A stretch of 48,439 bases of DNA, from IMG/VR virus record IMGVR_UViG_3300030098_003452, positions 1 through 48,439 of that record, one strand, 5' to 3'. This DNA comes from a virus. Of the stretch, positions 1 to 6,905 are shown piece after piece (positions within the stretch are counted from its first letter, which is position 1; every line of letters begins with the position of its first letter). A model generated the notes under the pieces. That model made no database searches. It worked only from the letters and a program-made list of their open reading frames with translations, and was not told where the DNA came from. The translations under genes were made by a program, and so were the position numbers.

Positions 1-11
1 CATTTTGTCAT
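1..11 (-). CDS. Start of a leftward gene cut by the window edge
   Basis: An ATG on the - strand at 11-9 opens a frame that runs off the left edge after M-T-K. It begins 2 bp beyond the stop codon of the preceding - strand gene (stop at 15-13), the tight spacing expected in an operon. Only three codons are visible, so nothing can be said about the product. The call rests on spacing alone. Confidence 0.35.
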
Positions 12-12
12 A

Positions 13-207
13 TTATTTTAATGAGTAATATACTTCATTTGATTCAATATTATAGTCTTCAAATATATCATTTAATATTTCAGTCTCAAATTCTTCTTGA
101 AAGTTTTCATTATTTATATTAATGTCATAATTATTTAATATTTCATTTGTAATTTCAAATTTGAATTCGATTTGATTTGTTTTGTTTGAATAAATTTTTA
201 AAGTCAT
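13..207 (-). CDS. Small acidic hypothetical protein (64 aa), leftward operon
   Basis: This 64-residue protein is rich in Asn, Glu and Ile, with an acidic stretch around residues 33-58. I recognise no domain. A 38-bp promoter-like element lies 36 bp upstream (243-280 on the - strand) and is repeated ahead of the next - strand gene, which supports it as a real gene. Small acidic proteins in leftward early operons of phages often act on host functions, but that is an inference from position and composition only. Confidence 0.6.
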   Translation of the reverse strand: MTLKIYSNKTNQIEFKFEITNEILNNYDININNENFQEEFETEILNDIFEDYNIESNEVYYSLK

Positions 208-242
208 TTTAATTTTATTTTAATTATTATTATTTATTAGTT

Positions 243-280
243 ATATATATTATCCAATATTAGTTGTATTTACTTTGTAA
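243..280 (-). promoter_or_regulatory. Leftward promoter-like element, copy A
   Basis: A 38-bp block is repeated without gaps at 461-498, with 32 of 38 positions identical. Read on the - strand it starts TTACAAAGTAAATAC and ends GGATAATATATAT, the latter resembling a -10 region. It ends about 35 bp before the ATG of the 64-aa gene at 207. Equivalent placement before two successive genes suggests a promoter or operator; the boxes themselves are inferred. Confidence 0.55.
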
Positions 281-436
281 TTATAGTAATTCAATTGACA
301 TATTCAATTCATCAAATAATTGTCCATATTCAGAGTCATATACATTATCAAGTGTGTAGACTACATTGTTGACTGTCATTTCATAGATATCATTATCCTC
401 ATCTATTCTAATTGTGATTGTGTTAGTGTTATTCAT
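281..436 (-). CDS. Small acidic hypothetical protein (51 aa), leftward operon
   Basis: I translated this frame directly: ATG at 436-434, stop at 283-281, 51 residues starting MNNTNTITIRIDEDND and ending LNMSIELL. It is acidic and has no domain I recognise. The 38-bp element at 461-498 sits 24 bp upstream of its start, matching the arrangement of the neighbouring 64-aa gene. The frame is short, and the shared upstream element is the main reason to accept it. Confidence 0.5.
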   Translation of the reverse strand: MNNTNTITIRIDEDNDIYEMTVNNVVYTLDNVYDSEYGQLFDELNMSIELL

Positions 437-460
437 ATTATTATTATTAAGTTGTTATTC

Positions 461-498
461 ATATATATTATCCATTGATAAGTGTATTTAATTTGTAA
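461..498 (-). promoter_or_regulatory. Leftward promoter-like element, copy B
   Basis: This is the second copy of the 38-bp element (32 of 38 positions shared with 243-280). The first 14 bp on the + strand (atatatattatcca) are identical in both, as is most of the far end (gtattta and tttgtaa). It lies 24 bp upstream of the 51-aa gene. It does not match the Bacteroidota TAnnTTTG/TTTG promoter exactly, so a phage-specific or modified-host promoter is possible. Confidence 0.55.
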
Positions 499-500
499 GT

Positions 501-703
501 GAAGAGTGGGAGAGGAGGAGGAGGGGGAGGGAAGGGAGGAGGAGGGAGGAGGGAGAGAGATAGGGATAGGGAGAGGGAAATGATAGAGGAGGTGGGAATG
601 GAATGACAAAATGGAAATGATGAGGGGAATAGGAAAAAGAAAGGGGGAGCCCATGTTAGAGTTGGGGTTTTCCTGGGGAAGGGGGGCGGGGGTAGGAGGG
701 GGG
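501..703 (+). repeat. G-rich polypurine tract with quadruplex-type runs
   Basis: The + strand here is almost all purine, with 508-560 an unbroken 53-base run of G and A, in a genome that is otherwise strongly AT-rich. Two places fit the G3+N1-7 quadruplex pattern: one around 524-551, and 675-703, where runs of 4, 6, 5 and 6 G are separated by aa, c and tagga. Such a tract could form a quadruplex or triplex, or mark an origin or packaging site. A sequencing or assembly artefact is also possible. Confidence 0.7.
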
Positions 704-769
704 CAACACTTCACTCCAATATTTATAACGTACTTTTTTTTAGTGACATAAGCCTATTAAGAAATAATT

Positions 770-791
770 AGTAACAAGCTATTGTCACACT
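770..791 (+). promoter_or_regulatory. 22-bp direct repeat, copy 1
   Basis: The sequence agtaacaagctattgtcacact recurs at 852-873 with one change (C to T at its sixth base). The repeat contains TTGTCA, which resembles a -35 box. Both copies are upstream of the rightward gene set and flank a palindrome. A regulator binding site or tandem promoter is likely. Confidence 0.55.
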
Positions 792-802
792 CCTTACCTA
801 AG

Positions 803-822
803 GATATTACTAGGGTAATATC
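803..822. promoter_or_regulatory. Palindrome between the direct repeats
   Basis: GATATTAC at 803-810 and GTAATATC at 815-822 are perfect reverse complements separated by TAGG. A shorter inverted repeat, CCTTA-CC-TAAGG at 792-803, abuts it on the left. The position between two direct repeats in a divergent intergenic region suggests an operator for a dimeric regulator. A replication-related structure is the alternative. Confidence 0.45.
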
Positions 823-851
823 TAGGGTTAGAGATAGGTTATTAGAGATAA

Positions 852-873
852 AGTAATAAGCTATTGTCACACT
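852..873 (+). promoter_or_regulatory. 22-bp direct repeat, copy 2
   Basis: agtaataagctattgtcacact matches 770-791 at 21 of 22 positions, 82 bp downstream. It is followed by an AT-rich stretch (tatattaaataata) that could hold a -10 region, and lies 66 bp before the first rightward ATG at 939. It is the most likely promoter site for the rightward operon, though spacing to a consensus -10 is not ideal. Confidence 0.5.
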
Positions 874-938
874 TATATTAAATAATAAAAATTACGTGTG
901 ATTATTAGGAAATAGTGCACTAATTAAAATTTAACAAC

Positions 939-1637
939 ATGGCGTTTAAAATGAAAGGATCTCCGTATACAACGGGGACACATGCAACGAAAAAGACAAT
1001 GGCTTATCAAGCTAGTCCTCTACCACAATACAACCGATTAGAGGGATATACTTATGGAGACGAGGTTATAGATCCTGATTATAAAGGTCCTGGAACTGGA
1101 TATATGATAGAAGGTACTAAACCTAGTGCCTCAAGTGGTGAGAAGATGTCTAATCAAGCTTGGGAAGAATATTTAGCTAACGAAACATCAGAGCAAAAGA
1201 GAAAAAGATTAGAAAGAGAAAGTAGAAAAAAATTGACTGATGTTCAACGTAGAGTTGAAATGGATACAGAACCAATAACACTAGACCCTATTAAAATCGG
1301 TATGGATTTAGAAACTCCAACGCCAGGGAATTTAGAACAGATTGATTTTCCTTCAAGTAGTACCTCTACTGAAACTAAAATACCTAAAAAGAAAAAGACA
1401 ACTAAAAAACGAAGAAGACGAAAAACATTTAAGGAAATAGTAAATCCTCATGATTTACATCCTTGGGTGGGAAAAAATAGCAAATTTGGAATATTTGGAA
1501 AGTATGGAGGAAAAGATAGAAAAAAGGTATTTGGTGGAATAGGGAGAACTTTAAAGAAAATGAATCCAGCGAAATTATTTAAAAGTAGAGGTGGAAACTG
1601 CCTTGTAGACCCAAACGCAACTGTTGGTAGACGTTAA
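939..1637 (+). CDS. Tagged basic protein (232 aa), FKMKGSP family
   Basis: The protein begins MAFKMKGSP, the tag shared with several other genes in the window, and has a second Ser-Pro-Leu motif (ASPL) at residues 25-28. Residues 85-105 are Lys/Arg/Glu-rich, and 148-165 form a dense basic cluster (KIPKKKKTTKKRRRRKTF). The C-terminal part is Gly/Lys-rich with phage-type low-complexity character. It is the first rightward gene, followed 14 bp later by another tagged gene. I recognise no enzyme domain; nucleic-acid binding is plausible from charge. The tag suggests a shared destination with the other tagged proteins, perhaps the virion. Confidence 0.75.
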   Translation: MAFKMKGSPYTTGTHATKKTMAYQASPLPQYNRLEGYTYGDEVIDPDYKGPGTGYMIEGTKPSASSGEKMSNQAWEEYLANETSEQKRKRLERESRKKLTDVQRRVEMDTEPITLDPIKIGMDLETPTPGNLEQIDFPSSSTSTETKIPKKKKTTKKRRRRKTFKEIVNPHDLHPWVGKNSKFGIFGKYGGKDRKKVFGGIGRTLKKMNPAKLFKSRGGNCLVDPNATVGRR

Positions 1638-1651
1638 TAAAACATATAACT

Positions 1652-2125
1652 ATGACATTTAAAATGAAAGGGTTTCCTCAACATAACACGTCTGCTTTTA
1701 AACAACAGACACACAAGTATAATATAGAAGGAGAAAATATAAAAATAAAAACAAAAACACCTGATCAAGATCAAACCCTTATCGATGCATATAATAAGTT
1801 CCAAACAGCTAATCAGATTTATAATAAATTTGCTAGTGATGAAAGATTTGGGAAAGATTTAAATCAAGAAGAAATGGCACAACTACAAAAAGAAATAGCT
1901 TTAGCTGGCGAAGCGTACAACAATGCTAAAACTGATTTCTTTAACGTTACAGATTCTTTAAGCAATGTTTTAAATAAAAAAGGACCATTTCCACAGCTTT
2001 TTGGACCGCGTAAAAAAGGTATTATTAGAAAAATTAAAGATTGGTTTGGAAATAGAAGATATAGAAAAAATTTTAGAAAAGATGTTAAGGGATTTGCAGG
2101 TGGAAAATGGAAAAAAAGAAGGTAA
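1652..2125 (+). CDS. Tagged protein (157 aa), FKMKGFP variant
   Basis: It begins MTFKMKGFP, followed by NTSAFKQQ, which is close to GTSAFKQ in the tagged gene at 48111 at the far end of the window. Residues 40-105 look helical and charged, a possible coiled coil. The C-terminal 45 residues are strongly basic (KKGIIRKIKDWFGNRRYRKNF). Its stop codon overlaps the next start as TAATG, indicating translational coupling. No known domain is recognised. Confidence 0.75.
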   Translation: MTFKMKGFPQHNTSAFKQQTHKYNIEGENIKIKTKTPDQDQTLIDAYNKFQTANQIYNKFASDERFGKDLNQEEMAQLQKEIALAGEAYNNAKTDFFNVTDSLSNVLNKKGPFPQLFGPRKKGIIRKIKDWFGNRRYRKNFRKDVKGFAGGKWKKRR

Positions 2126-2382
2126 TGGCATTTAAATTAAAGAAAACCGATTTAAAGCCAAGTTCTAGAGTAAGTTTTGACTCAGAACATGGTTTTGCAG
2201 CTGGATCACCAGATGAAAACAACGATATAAACTACATAAATACACCAACTGGAGAAATAGATATGACCAACACACCACATCGACTAAAAGCAGTTGATGA
2301 ATATGGATTTGAAAAGACATTAGAGCCATTTAGTGGCGTACATATGTTCGCTGGTAAGCGTGTAAAAGAGATAAAATTATAA
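2125..2382 (+). CDS. Tagged small protein (85 aa), MAFKLKKTDL variant
   Basis: I place the start at ATG 2125, overlapping the upstream stop (TAATG), because this gives MAFKLKK, aligned with the family tag. An in-frame ATG at 2107 would add only MEKKKV. The tag is degenerate (no GSP directly after it), but an AAGSP motif follows at about residues 26-30. Residues 30-80 include short motifs such as TPTGEIDMTNTPHRLKA with no recognised fold. The function is unknown; it sits within the tagged-gene operon. Confidence 0.7.
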   Translation: MAFKLKKTDLKPSSRVSFDSEHGFAAGSPDENNDINYINTPTGEIDMTNTPHRLKAVDEYGFEKTLEPFSGVHMFAGKRVKEIKL

Positions 2383-2417
2383 CAAAAACTAATTATTAAC
2401 CAAATAAACCAAAAATT

Positions 2418-2708
2418 ATGACTTATTTGTACTATAAGACCAGTACATTAACTGGCAACCAAAAACCGAATGAAAAAACTATAAAACAGTGGGAACATTT
2501 GTCTAAAAAGAAGAACTGGAGAATAACACAGTTACCAAATGGATTCTATCAGACAGAAGTTTCAGAGCCAGACACAGAAGAATGGCACGCTGTAACAAGA
2601 AGAGAGACAATAGAGGGTGCTGAAACCGCTATAAATGGTAGCATAGAGCACTTTAATAAAAAACTAGAGTCTATAAAAGGACCTAAAGTAATTAAAACAT
2701 TCAAATAA
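2418..2708 (+). CDS. Conserved-looking phage hypothetical protein (96 aa)
   Basis: The protein lacks the FKMKGSP tag of its neighbours. It has a compact central part with WRITQLPNGFYQTEV and TRRETIEGAETAI, followed by a short charged C-terminus. Its composition looks like a folded alpha/beta protein, not a low-complexity tail. From memory it resembles small hypothetical proteins of marine phages, but I cannot confirm that here. It lies between tagged genes with a 35-bp leader upstream and a 6-bp gap downstream, so it is probably co-transcribed with them. Confidence 0.7.
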   Translation: MTYLYYKTSTLTGNQKPNEKTIKQWEHLSKKKNWRITQLPNGFYQTEVSEPDTEEWHAVTRRETIEGAETAINGSIEHFNKKLESIKGPKVIKTFK

Positions 2709-2714
2709 AACAAT

Positions 2715-3635
2715 ATGGCATTCAAAATGAAAGGTTCTCCGCATAAAACGGGGACTATGGAGGGAACTTCAGCACATAAATCAGCTTTAAAAGCTTATAA
2801 AACAATGAAAAAATACGGTAACGATGCCGTAAAGTTTGGTAGTACTGAAGGAAAATCAGTACCAAATAAAATGAAGTCTCCAATGGAGCAAATGTGTCCT
2901 CCTGGAGAAATTCCAGTAGATAAAGACGGTAATGTTTTACAGCAAAAATCTTCACCTAATAAGAAAATTGGTGAAAAAATTAAAAAAGGTGTTAAAAAAG
3001 CTGTTAAAGGAGTAAAAAAAGCCGCTGGAAAAGTTAAAGATTATTTAGAGACTCCAAGAGAAAAGCAGCAAGAAATGATGGAGAAAGGCGTTAAGAAGGT
3101 TGGTAAACATTTAAAAGATGTTGTTAAGCCTAAAGTAACTAAAACAGCAAAGAGTTCTATGTCACGTGTAGATCCAAGATCTGAAGTTATTGAATACTCT
3201 GGTAGCGCTACAACAAAAAAATCAAGGAAAAAACTTTTTGGAGGGGGCGTTGAAAAAGAAGTTACAACTTCTTATTCTCAAAGAGATGATGAGCCAAAAG
3301 GTGATAAAACTAAAACAACATCTAAGAAAACAGTAAAACGTAGATCTGGAGATGTTAAGAAAACTGTTGAGGTTTCAGATGATGGTACTAGAACTATCAC
3401 TAAATATGATAAAAAAGGTAATGTTAAAAAGGTTAAAACTAAAAAAGATAAACGTGGGCATTATCTACCTGGTGAAACAATAGGAACAAAAATCAAATCT
3501 AGAAAAGTTTCTAAATCAAGAAATGCTGAGGCGGTACGAGGATTAGGTGATATTAGTGATGAGAAAAAACAAGAGATATATGAAGAAACCGGAGCAATAC
3601 AGCAAAAAAAAGCGATGAAAAGCGCAAAATATTAA
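2715..3635 (+). CDS. Tagged Lys-rich histone H1-like protein (306 aa)
   Basis: It begins MAFKMKGSPHKTGT and continues MEGTSAHKSALK, the closest match to the tagged gene at 48111 (FKMKGSPHK, GTSA.K). A second, weaker tag-like motif, NKMKSPMEQ, is at residues 51-59. Residues 83-145 are Lys/Ala/Val-rich, with repeated GVKKAVKGVKKAAGKVK reminiscent of histone H1 tails, and residues 185-265 are also highly basic. These features suggest DNA binding or condensation inside the capsid or the infected cell. That role is inferred from composition; no globular domain is recognised. Confidence 0.75.
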   Translation: MAFKMKGSPHKTGTMEGTSAHKSALKAYKTMKKYGNDAVKFGSTEGKSVPNKMKSPMEQMCPPGEIPVDKDGNVLQQKSSPNKKIGEKIKKGVKKAVKGVKKAAGKVKDYLETPREKQQEMMEKGVKKVGKHLKDVVKPKVTKTAKSSMSRVDPRSEVIEYSGSATTKKSRKKLFGGGVEKEVTTSYSQRDDEPKGDKTKTTSKKTVKRRSGDVKKTVEVSDDGTRTITKYDKKGNVKKVKTKKDKRGHYLPGETIGTKIKSRKVSKSRNAEAVRGLGDISDEKKQEIYEETGAIQQKKAMKSAKY

Positions 3636-3647
3636 AAAACAAAGATT

Positions 3648-4106
3648 ATGGCATTTAAAATGAAAGGAAGTCCTATGAAGAGAAATTTTGGTGTAGGAGC
3701 TTCGTCACCAGCAAAACAATTATTAGAACCAAACTATGAATCGGAGATGTATAGTGAGAAAATTGGACCAGCTAATGAACCTGGAGTAACGCATAAGCTT
3801 AGATTAGACGCCGATAAAGTCCCTCTTGGCGACGAGTATGATATAGAGTATAAGAACAAACGTGATCTTTATGAAGAATCTAGAGATTACGAAAAAAATC
3901 TACCTATTGACGATAAAATTATTCCAGGATCTTGGAGTCATAGTGGTAATGTAGAGGAAACTAATAAACCTGTAGAGGAAACGAATAAACCTCTTCCAAA
4001 ACACTCAGTGGACGATCAAGGAAACCCAACCATGTTGACTTATACTCGGGAATATGATCCACGAACTAAAACTTGGAAAAAAGTACCTGTATATCAGCGG
4101 TACTAA
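3648..4106 (+). CDS. Tagged protein (152 aa), FKMKGSPMKRNFG
   Basis: The start MAFKMKGSPMKRNFGVG carries the full tag followed by a second SP motif (ASSPAKQ). Unlike the other tagged proteins, the body is acidic to neutral. A tandem seven-residue repeat, VEETNKP twice, lies near residue 105. The C-terminal part (TREYDPRTKTWKKVPVYQRY) is basic and aromatic. It is the last gene before groEL, 41 bp upstream, and probably ends the first tagged operon. No enzyme domain is recognised. Confidence 0.7.
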   Translation: MAFKMKGSPMKRNFGVGASSPAKQLLEPNYESEMYSEKIGPANEPGVTHKLRLDADKVPLGDEYDIEYKNKRDLYEESRDYEKNLPIDDKIIPGSWSHSGNVEETNKPVEETNKPLPKHSVDDQGNPTMLTYTREYDPRTKTWKKVPVYQRY

Positions 4107-4126
4107 ACTTGACTAAGTAGAAACAC

Positions 4127-4146
4127 AATTAAATTAAATTAAATTA
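4127..4146 (+). repeat. AATTA x4 tandem repeat before groEL
   Basis: Four perfect copies of AATTA end one base before the groEL ATG at 4148. An unstructured AT-rich leader of this kind takes the place of a Shine-Dalgarno sequence and is typical of Bacteroidota-type translation starts. Copy number could affect expression, but that is inference. Confidence 0.5.
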
Positions 4147-4147
4147 A

Positions 4148-5716
4148 ATGGAATACAATCAACCTAGCGAGATTGTCAAAGACTTGAACTTTGGTGATTC
4201 CGCAAAACAAAGAATTATAAAAGGCGTAGATAAACTTGCAAAAGCAGTTAAGTCTACTCTAGGAGCTTCTGGTAAATGTGTTATTTACGAAGACGCTCGA
4301 GGAAAACCGGTAATTACAAAAGACGGTGTAACCGTGGCAGAAAGCGTAGTCTTATATGATCCGGTTGAAAACATGGGCGCTACTTTAATAAAGGAAGCGG
4401 CTCGAAACACAGTGAAAGAAGCAGGTGATGGAACTACTACAGCCACTGTCCTTGCTGAAGCACTTATAAAGAATGTTAACCACGAAGAACATCATGGTAC
4501 ATCTATTAGAGAAATAAAAGAAGGAATACAATCCGGATTAAAAAAAGTTAATAAGTATTTAAACGATATATCTATAAACGTAGAAGGAGACATGTTAAAA
4601 GATGTTAGTTCTATATCTTGTAATAATGATAAGGTTTTAGGTAATATTATATCAGAAGCTTATGAAAAAGTAGGGAAAGACGGTGTTGTTTTAATGGAGC
4701 AATCTGAAACAGAAAACACTTATGTAGAAATTGTGGACGGCGTACAAATAGAGTCTGGACTTACATCACCTCATTTTGTAACCGATAACGAAAAACAAAG
4801 AGCAATTCTTGAAAATCCACTAATCTTAATCGTTGCGTCGGAAATCCCAAACGTTAGAAAAATACAAAAAGTATTAGAATTTGTTATTAAAAATAACAAG
4901 TCATTATTAATTGTTGCACCAGTATCTCAACAAGTTAAATCAGCTTTGTTGATGAACAGAGTAAAAGGTAATATAAAAGTTAATATAGTTGATTTACCTG
5001 GTTTTGGACCAACTAAACGTGATACCATAGAAGACTTAGCTATTTTAACAGGGGCAACGGTTATTAATGAAGAGCTTGGAGATGATCTAGATGGTATATC
5101 TTTAGATGTGCTTGGAGAAGCTGAAAAAGCGGTTACTGAAGATAAAAACACTATTATAACAACTTTAGAAACAACTGAAGAGGTTGGAGAAAGAATAAAA
5201 GAAGTTCAAAAACTTATTAAGAAAGAAAAGAACGAATATTTAAAAAGAAGAATAGAACAAAGACTAGCTATGTTATCTGGTTCTGTAGGAGTTATAAAGG
5301 TTGGTGCTGATTCTAAAGTAGAATTAAAAGAAAAGAAAGATAGAGTTGAGGATGCTATATACGCTACAAAAGCGGCCCTGAAAGAAGGTATCGTCCCAGG
5401 TGGTGGTATTGCTTTACTCAACGCATCTCAAACTATAGAAACTGAAAATATAGGAGAGAAAATATTATTAAAAGCAATAAGATCACCATTTGAAACTATA
5501 CTAGATAACGCTGGTTTTACACAAACAGCGCCTAGACCAGAAAAAGGATTAGGTGTTGATGTTGTTACTGGAGAAAGTGTTGATATGATAAAAAATGGTA
5601 TTATTGATCCAGTTCTTGTAACAAAAACTGCTCTTAAAAATGCTGTATCTGTAGTTTCGACTATAATATCAGCAGATTGTGTAATTTCAAATATCAGAGT
5701 AGATGAAGGCAGTTAA
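4148..5716 (+). CDS. groEL: Phage-encoded chaperonin GroEL (522 aa)
   Basis: This is a full-length group I chaperonin subunit that forms ATP-driven folding rings. It shows the ATP-site motif GDGTTT at residues 93-98, the hinge/apical motif LPGFGPTKRDTIEDLAILTG, and RVEDAIYATKAALKEGIVPGGG, which contains the Asp equivalent to catalytic D398 of E. coli. In the apical substrate-binding loop, E. coli GYLSPYF becomes GLTSPHF. The protein is shorter than bacterial GroEL (about 545 aa) and lacks the Gly-Gly-Met tail, ending NIRVDEGS. Its 3' end overlaps groES by 14 bp. The likely job is folding phage capsid or tail proteins. Confidence 0.95.
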   Translation: MEYNQPSEIVKDLNFGDSAKQRIIKGVDKLAKAVKSTLGASGKCVIYEDARGKPVITKDGVTVAESVVLYDPVENMGATLIKEAARNTVKEAGDGTTTATVLAEALIKNVNHEEHHGTSIREIKEGIQSGLKKVNKYLNDISINVEGDMLKDVSSISCNNDKVLGNIISEAYEKVGKDGVVLMEQSETENTYVEIVDGVQIESGLTSPHFVTDNEKQRAILENPLILIVASEIPNVRKIQKVLEFVIKNNKSLLIVAPVSQQVKSALLMNRVKGNIKVNIVDLPGFGPTKRDTIEDLAILTGATVINEELGDDLDGISLDVLGEAEKAVTEDKNTIITTLETTEEVGERIKEVQKLIKKEKNEYLKRRIEQRLAMLSGSVGVIKVGADSKVELKEKKDRVEDAIYATKAALKEGIVPGGGIALLNASQTIETENIGEKILLKAIRSPFETILDNAGFTQTAPRPEKGLGVDVVTGESVDMIKNGIIDPVLVTKTALKNAVSVVSTIISADCVISNIRVDEGS

Positions 5717-5960
5717 TCATTACATAATTATAGAACAAATAAAAGATGAACCTAAAAAAGTCGCAGGTCTTATTTTAACAGAAGATACAGATACTGACAA
5801 TAGGTACTTAAAGGCTAAAGTGGTATCAATAGGGAATAATGTAGAAGGAATAAAAGAAGAAGACGTTATATATTATGATAAACACGCTGGACACGGAATC
5901 CAACATAAAGATAAATTTTACCAAGTCATTAAACAGATGGACGTGGTACTTATAGATTAG
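5703..5960 (+). CDS. groES: Phage-encoded co-chaperonin GroES (85 aa)
   Basis: This is a short co-chaperonin (bacterial GroES is about 97 aa). The mobile-loop region is KKVAGLILTEDTDTD, where LIL corresponds to the IVL of E. coli that contacts the GroEL apical domain. The core AKVVSIGNN...IKEEDVIYYDKHAGHGI and a C-terminal VVLID strand fit the GroES beta barrel. The start overlaps the end of groEL by 14 bp, so the two are co-translated. The order groEL then groES is the reverse of the usual bacterial operon. Confidence 0.9.
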   Translation: MKAVNHYIIIEQIKDEPKKVAGLILTEDTDTDNRYLKAKVVSIGNNVEGIKEEDVIYYDKHAGHGIQHKDKFYQVIKQMDVVLID

Positions 5961-6037
5961 ACTTAAACCAAAAACTAAAAACCTAAAACCCAAAACGTAA
6001 AATTAACCTAATTATTAACCTTAAAAAAATTACAAAA

Positions 6038-6457
6038 ATGGAAAAGTATTTGTATTTCAGATCTACAGCTACAGCTGCAGATGATGATGATGCTACAAAT
6101 GGATCAAGATTGTACCCAGTATCTTCTTTTAAAGGTATGTGTATGGGGACTGCGGCAGCAACAGGTGTTATTACTGCTGACGAAGATGCTTTCAGTATGT
6201 TTTTTCAACCTATGGCTATACCAACAGGTGTTGTAGGTGAAGATCAAGCTGCTGCTGGCGATGGTGATACTTGTGATATTGTGGTGGTAGCAATAACTAC
6301 TGATAACAACGCTAAAGTTGTTATGAAGGCTATTGTTGATGCTATGACCGCGCATCCTCACTCTAATGTTGTAGATATTTTTGATGGTGTTGATGGAACT
6401 AAAGCCCACAGCGACATTGAAGGTATAACTGTAATCCACACAGATTACGCTGACTAA
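6038..6457 (+). CDS. Small virion-like hypothetical protein (139 aa)
   Basis: The protein is acidic, Ala/Asp/Val-rich, with a beta-rich core (CDIVVVAITTDNNAKVVMKAIVDAM) and no signal peptide. It looks like small structural proteins of marine phages, such as decoration or head-associated proteins, but no family is certain. It follows groES after a 77-bp A-rich leader and precedes a basic gene by 6 bp. The low Lys content and folded look set it apart from the tagged proteins around it. Confidence 0.6.
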   Translation: MEKYLYFRSTATAADDDDATNGSRLYPVSSFKGMCMGTAAATGVITADEDAFSMFFQPMAIPTGVVGEDQAAAGDGDTCDIVVVAITTDNNAKVVMKAIVDAMTAHPHSNVVDIFDGVDGTKAHSDIEGITVIHTDYAD

Positions 6458-6463
6458 TCTTAA

Positions 6464-6904
6464 ATGAGATTAACCGCGCAGGATCTGCGTGAAATGAATA
6501 TCCTTAAGTATTACAGGCTCGTTAGAAAATGGGCCTGTAAGACTTACGGGTTAAAAGATGCAGATTTAGAATTATTAATTTATTTAGATTGTAAAGAAAG
6601 ATTTACACGACAAGAGTTTATAGATGGTGTTTATACCATGAGTTGGGATAAAAACCGTTGGGAGAGATTAAGAAGAGAGGGTTGGATAGAAGTTTGGAGG
6701 CATCGCAATAGAACAACTATTAAATATAGTGTTTTCAAAACATCATTTAAATGTTCTCAATTGATAAGTAGGATATATAGAGTACTATTAGGCGAAGAAG
6801 ATTTGCCTACATCAGAAAGATGTGTATTCTTTAACAATAAAACATATACCGATAAAGTCTTTAATAAAGCTATAGACGATATGGTAAAAGATAAAAATAG
6901 ATAA
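6464..6904 (+). CDS. Basic winged-helix-like protein (146 aa)
   Basis: A basic helical protein. Residues 1-75 (LRKYYRLVRKWACKTYGLKDADLELLIYLD then RFTRQEFIDG...RWERLRREGWIEVWRH) read like a winged-helix domain with a helix-turn-helix and a wing, similar in style to MarR-like proteins. If so it would bind DNA, perhaps to control late genes. The C-terminal half is basic with two Cys. It is co-directional with and 1 bp from the next tagged gene. The fold call is from pattern only. Confidence 0.55.
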   Translation: MRLTAQDLREMNILKYYRLVRKWACKTYGLKDADLELLIYLDCKERFTRQEFIDGVYTMSWDKNRWERLRREGWIEVWRHRNRTTIKYSVFKTSFKCSQLISRIYRVLLGEEDLPTSERCVFFNNKTYTDKVFNKAIDDMVKDKNR

Positions 6905-6905
6905 T

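Larger units (their letters stand above)
437..938. other. Divergent intergenic region, 502 bp without a credible gene
   Basis: This stretch separates the leftward small genes from the rightward structural genes. It holds a leftward promoter-like element, a G-rich purine tract with quadruplex-type runs, two copies of a 22-bp direct repeat 82 bp apart, and a palindrome between them. The only long frame across it, on the - strand, translates the purine tract into Pro/Ser-rich low complexity and is not credible. The combination suits a regulatory, replication or packaging locus, but I cannot tell which. Confidence 0.6.

Noticed and set aside
433-714. 93-codon - strand frame over the purine tract
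   Set aside because: It reads the polypurine tract as Pro/Ser low complexity, covers the real 51-aa gene end and the promoter-like element, and has no domain.
714-938. tRNA or small RNA gene in the intergenic region
   Set aside because: No cloverleaf or conserved T-arm sequence is visible; the palindrome is better explained as an operator.
6104-6439. 111-codon - strand frame inside the gene at 6038
   Set aside because: It lies fully within a convincing + strand gene and has His/Ser/Asn-rich shadow composition.
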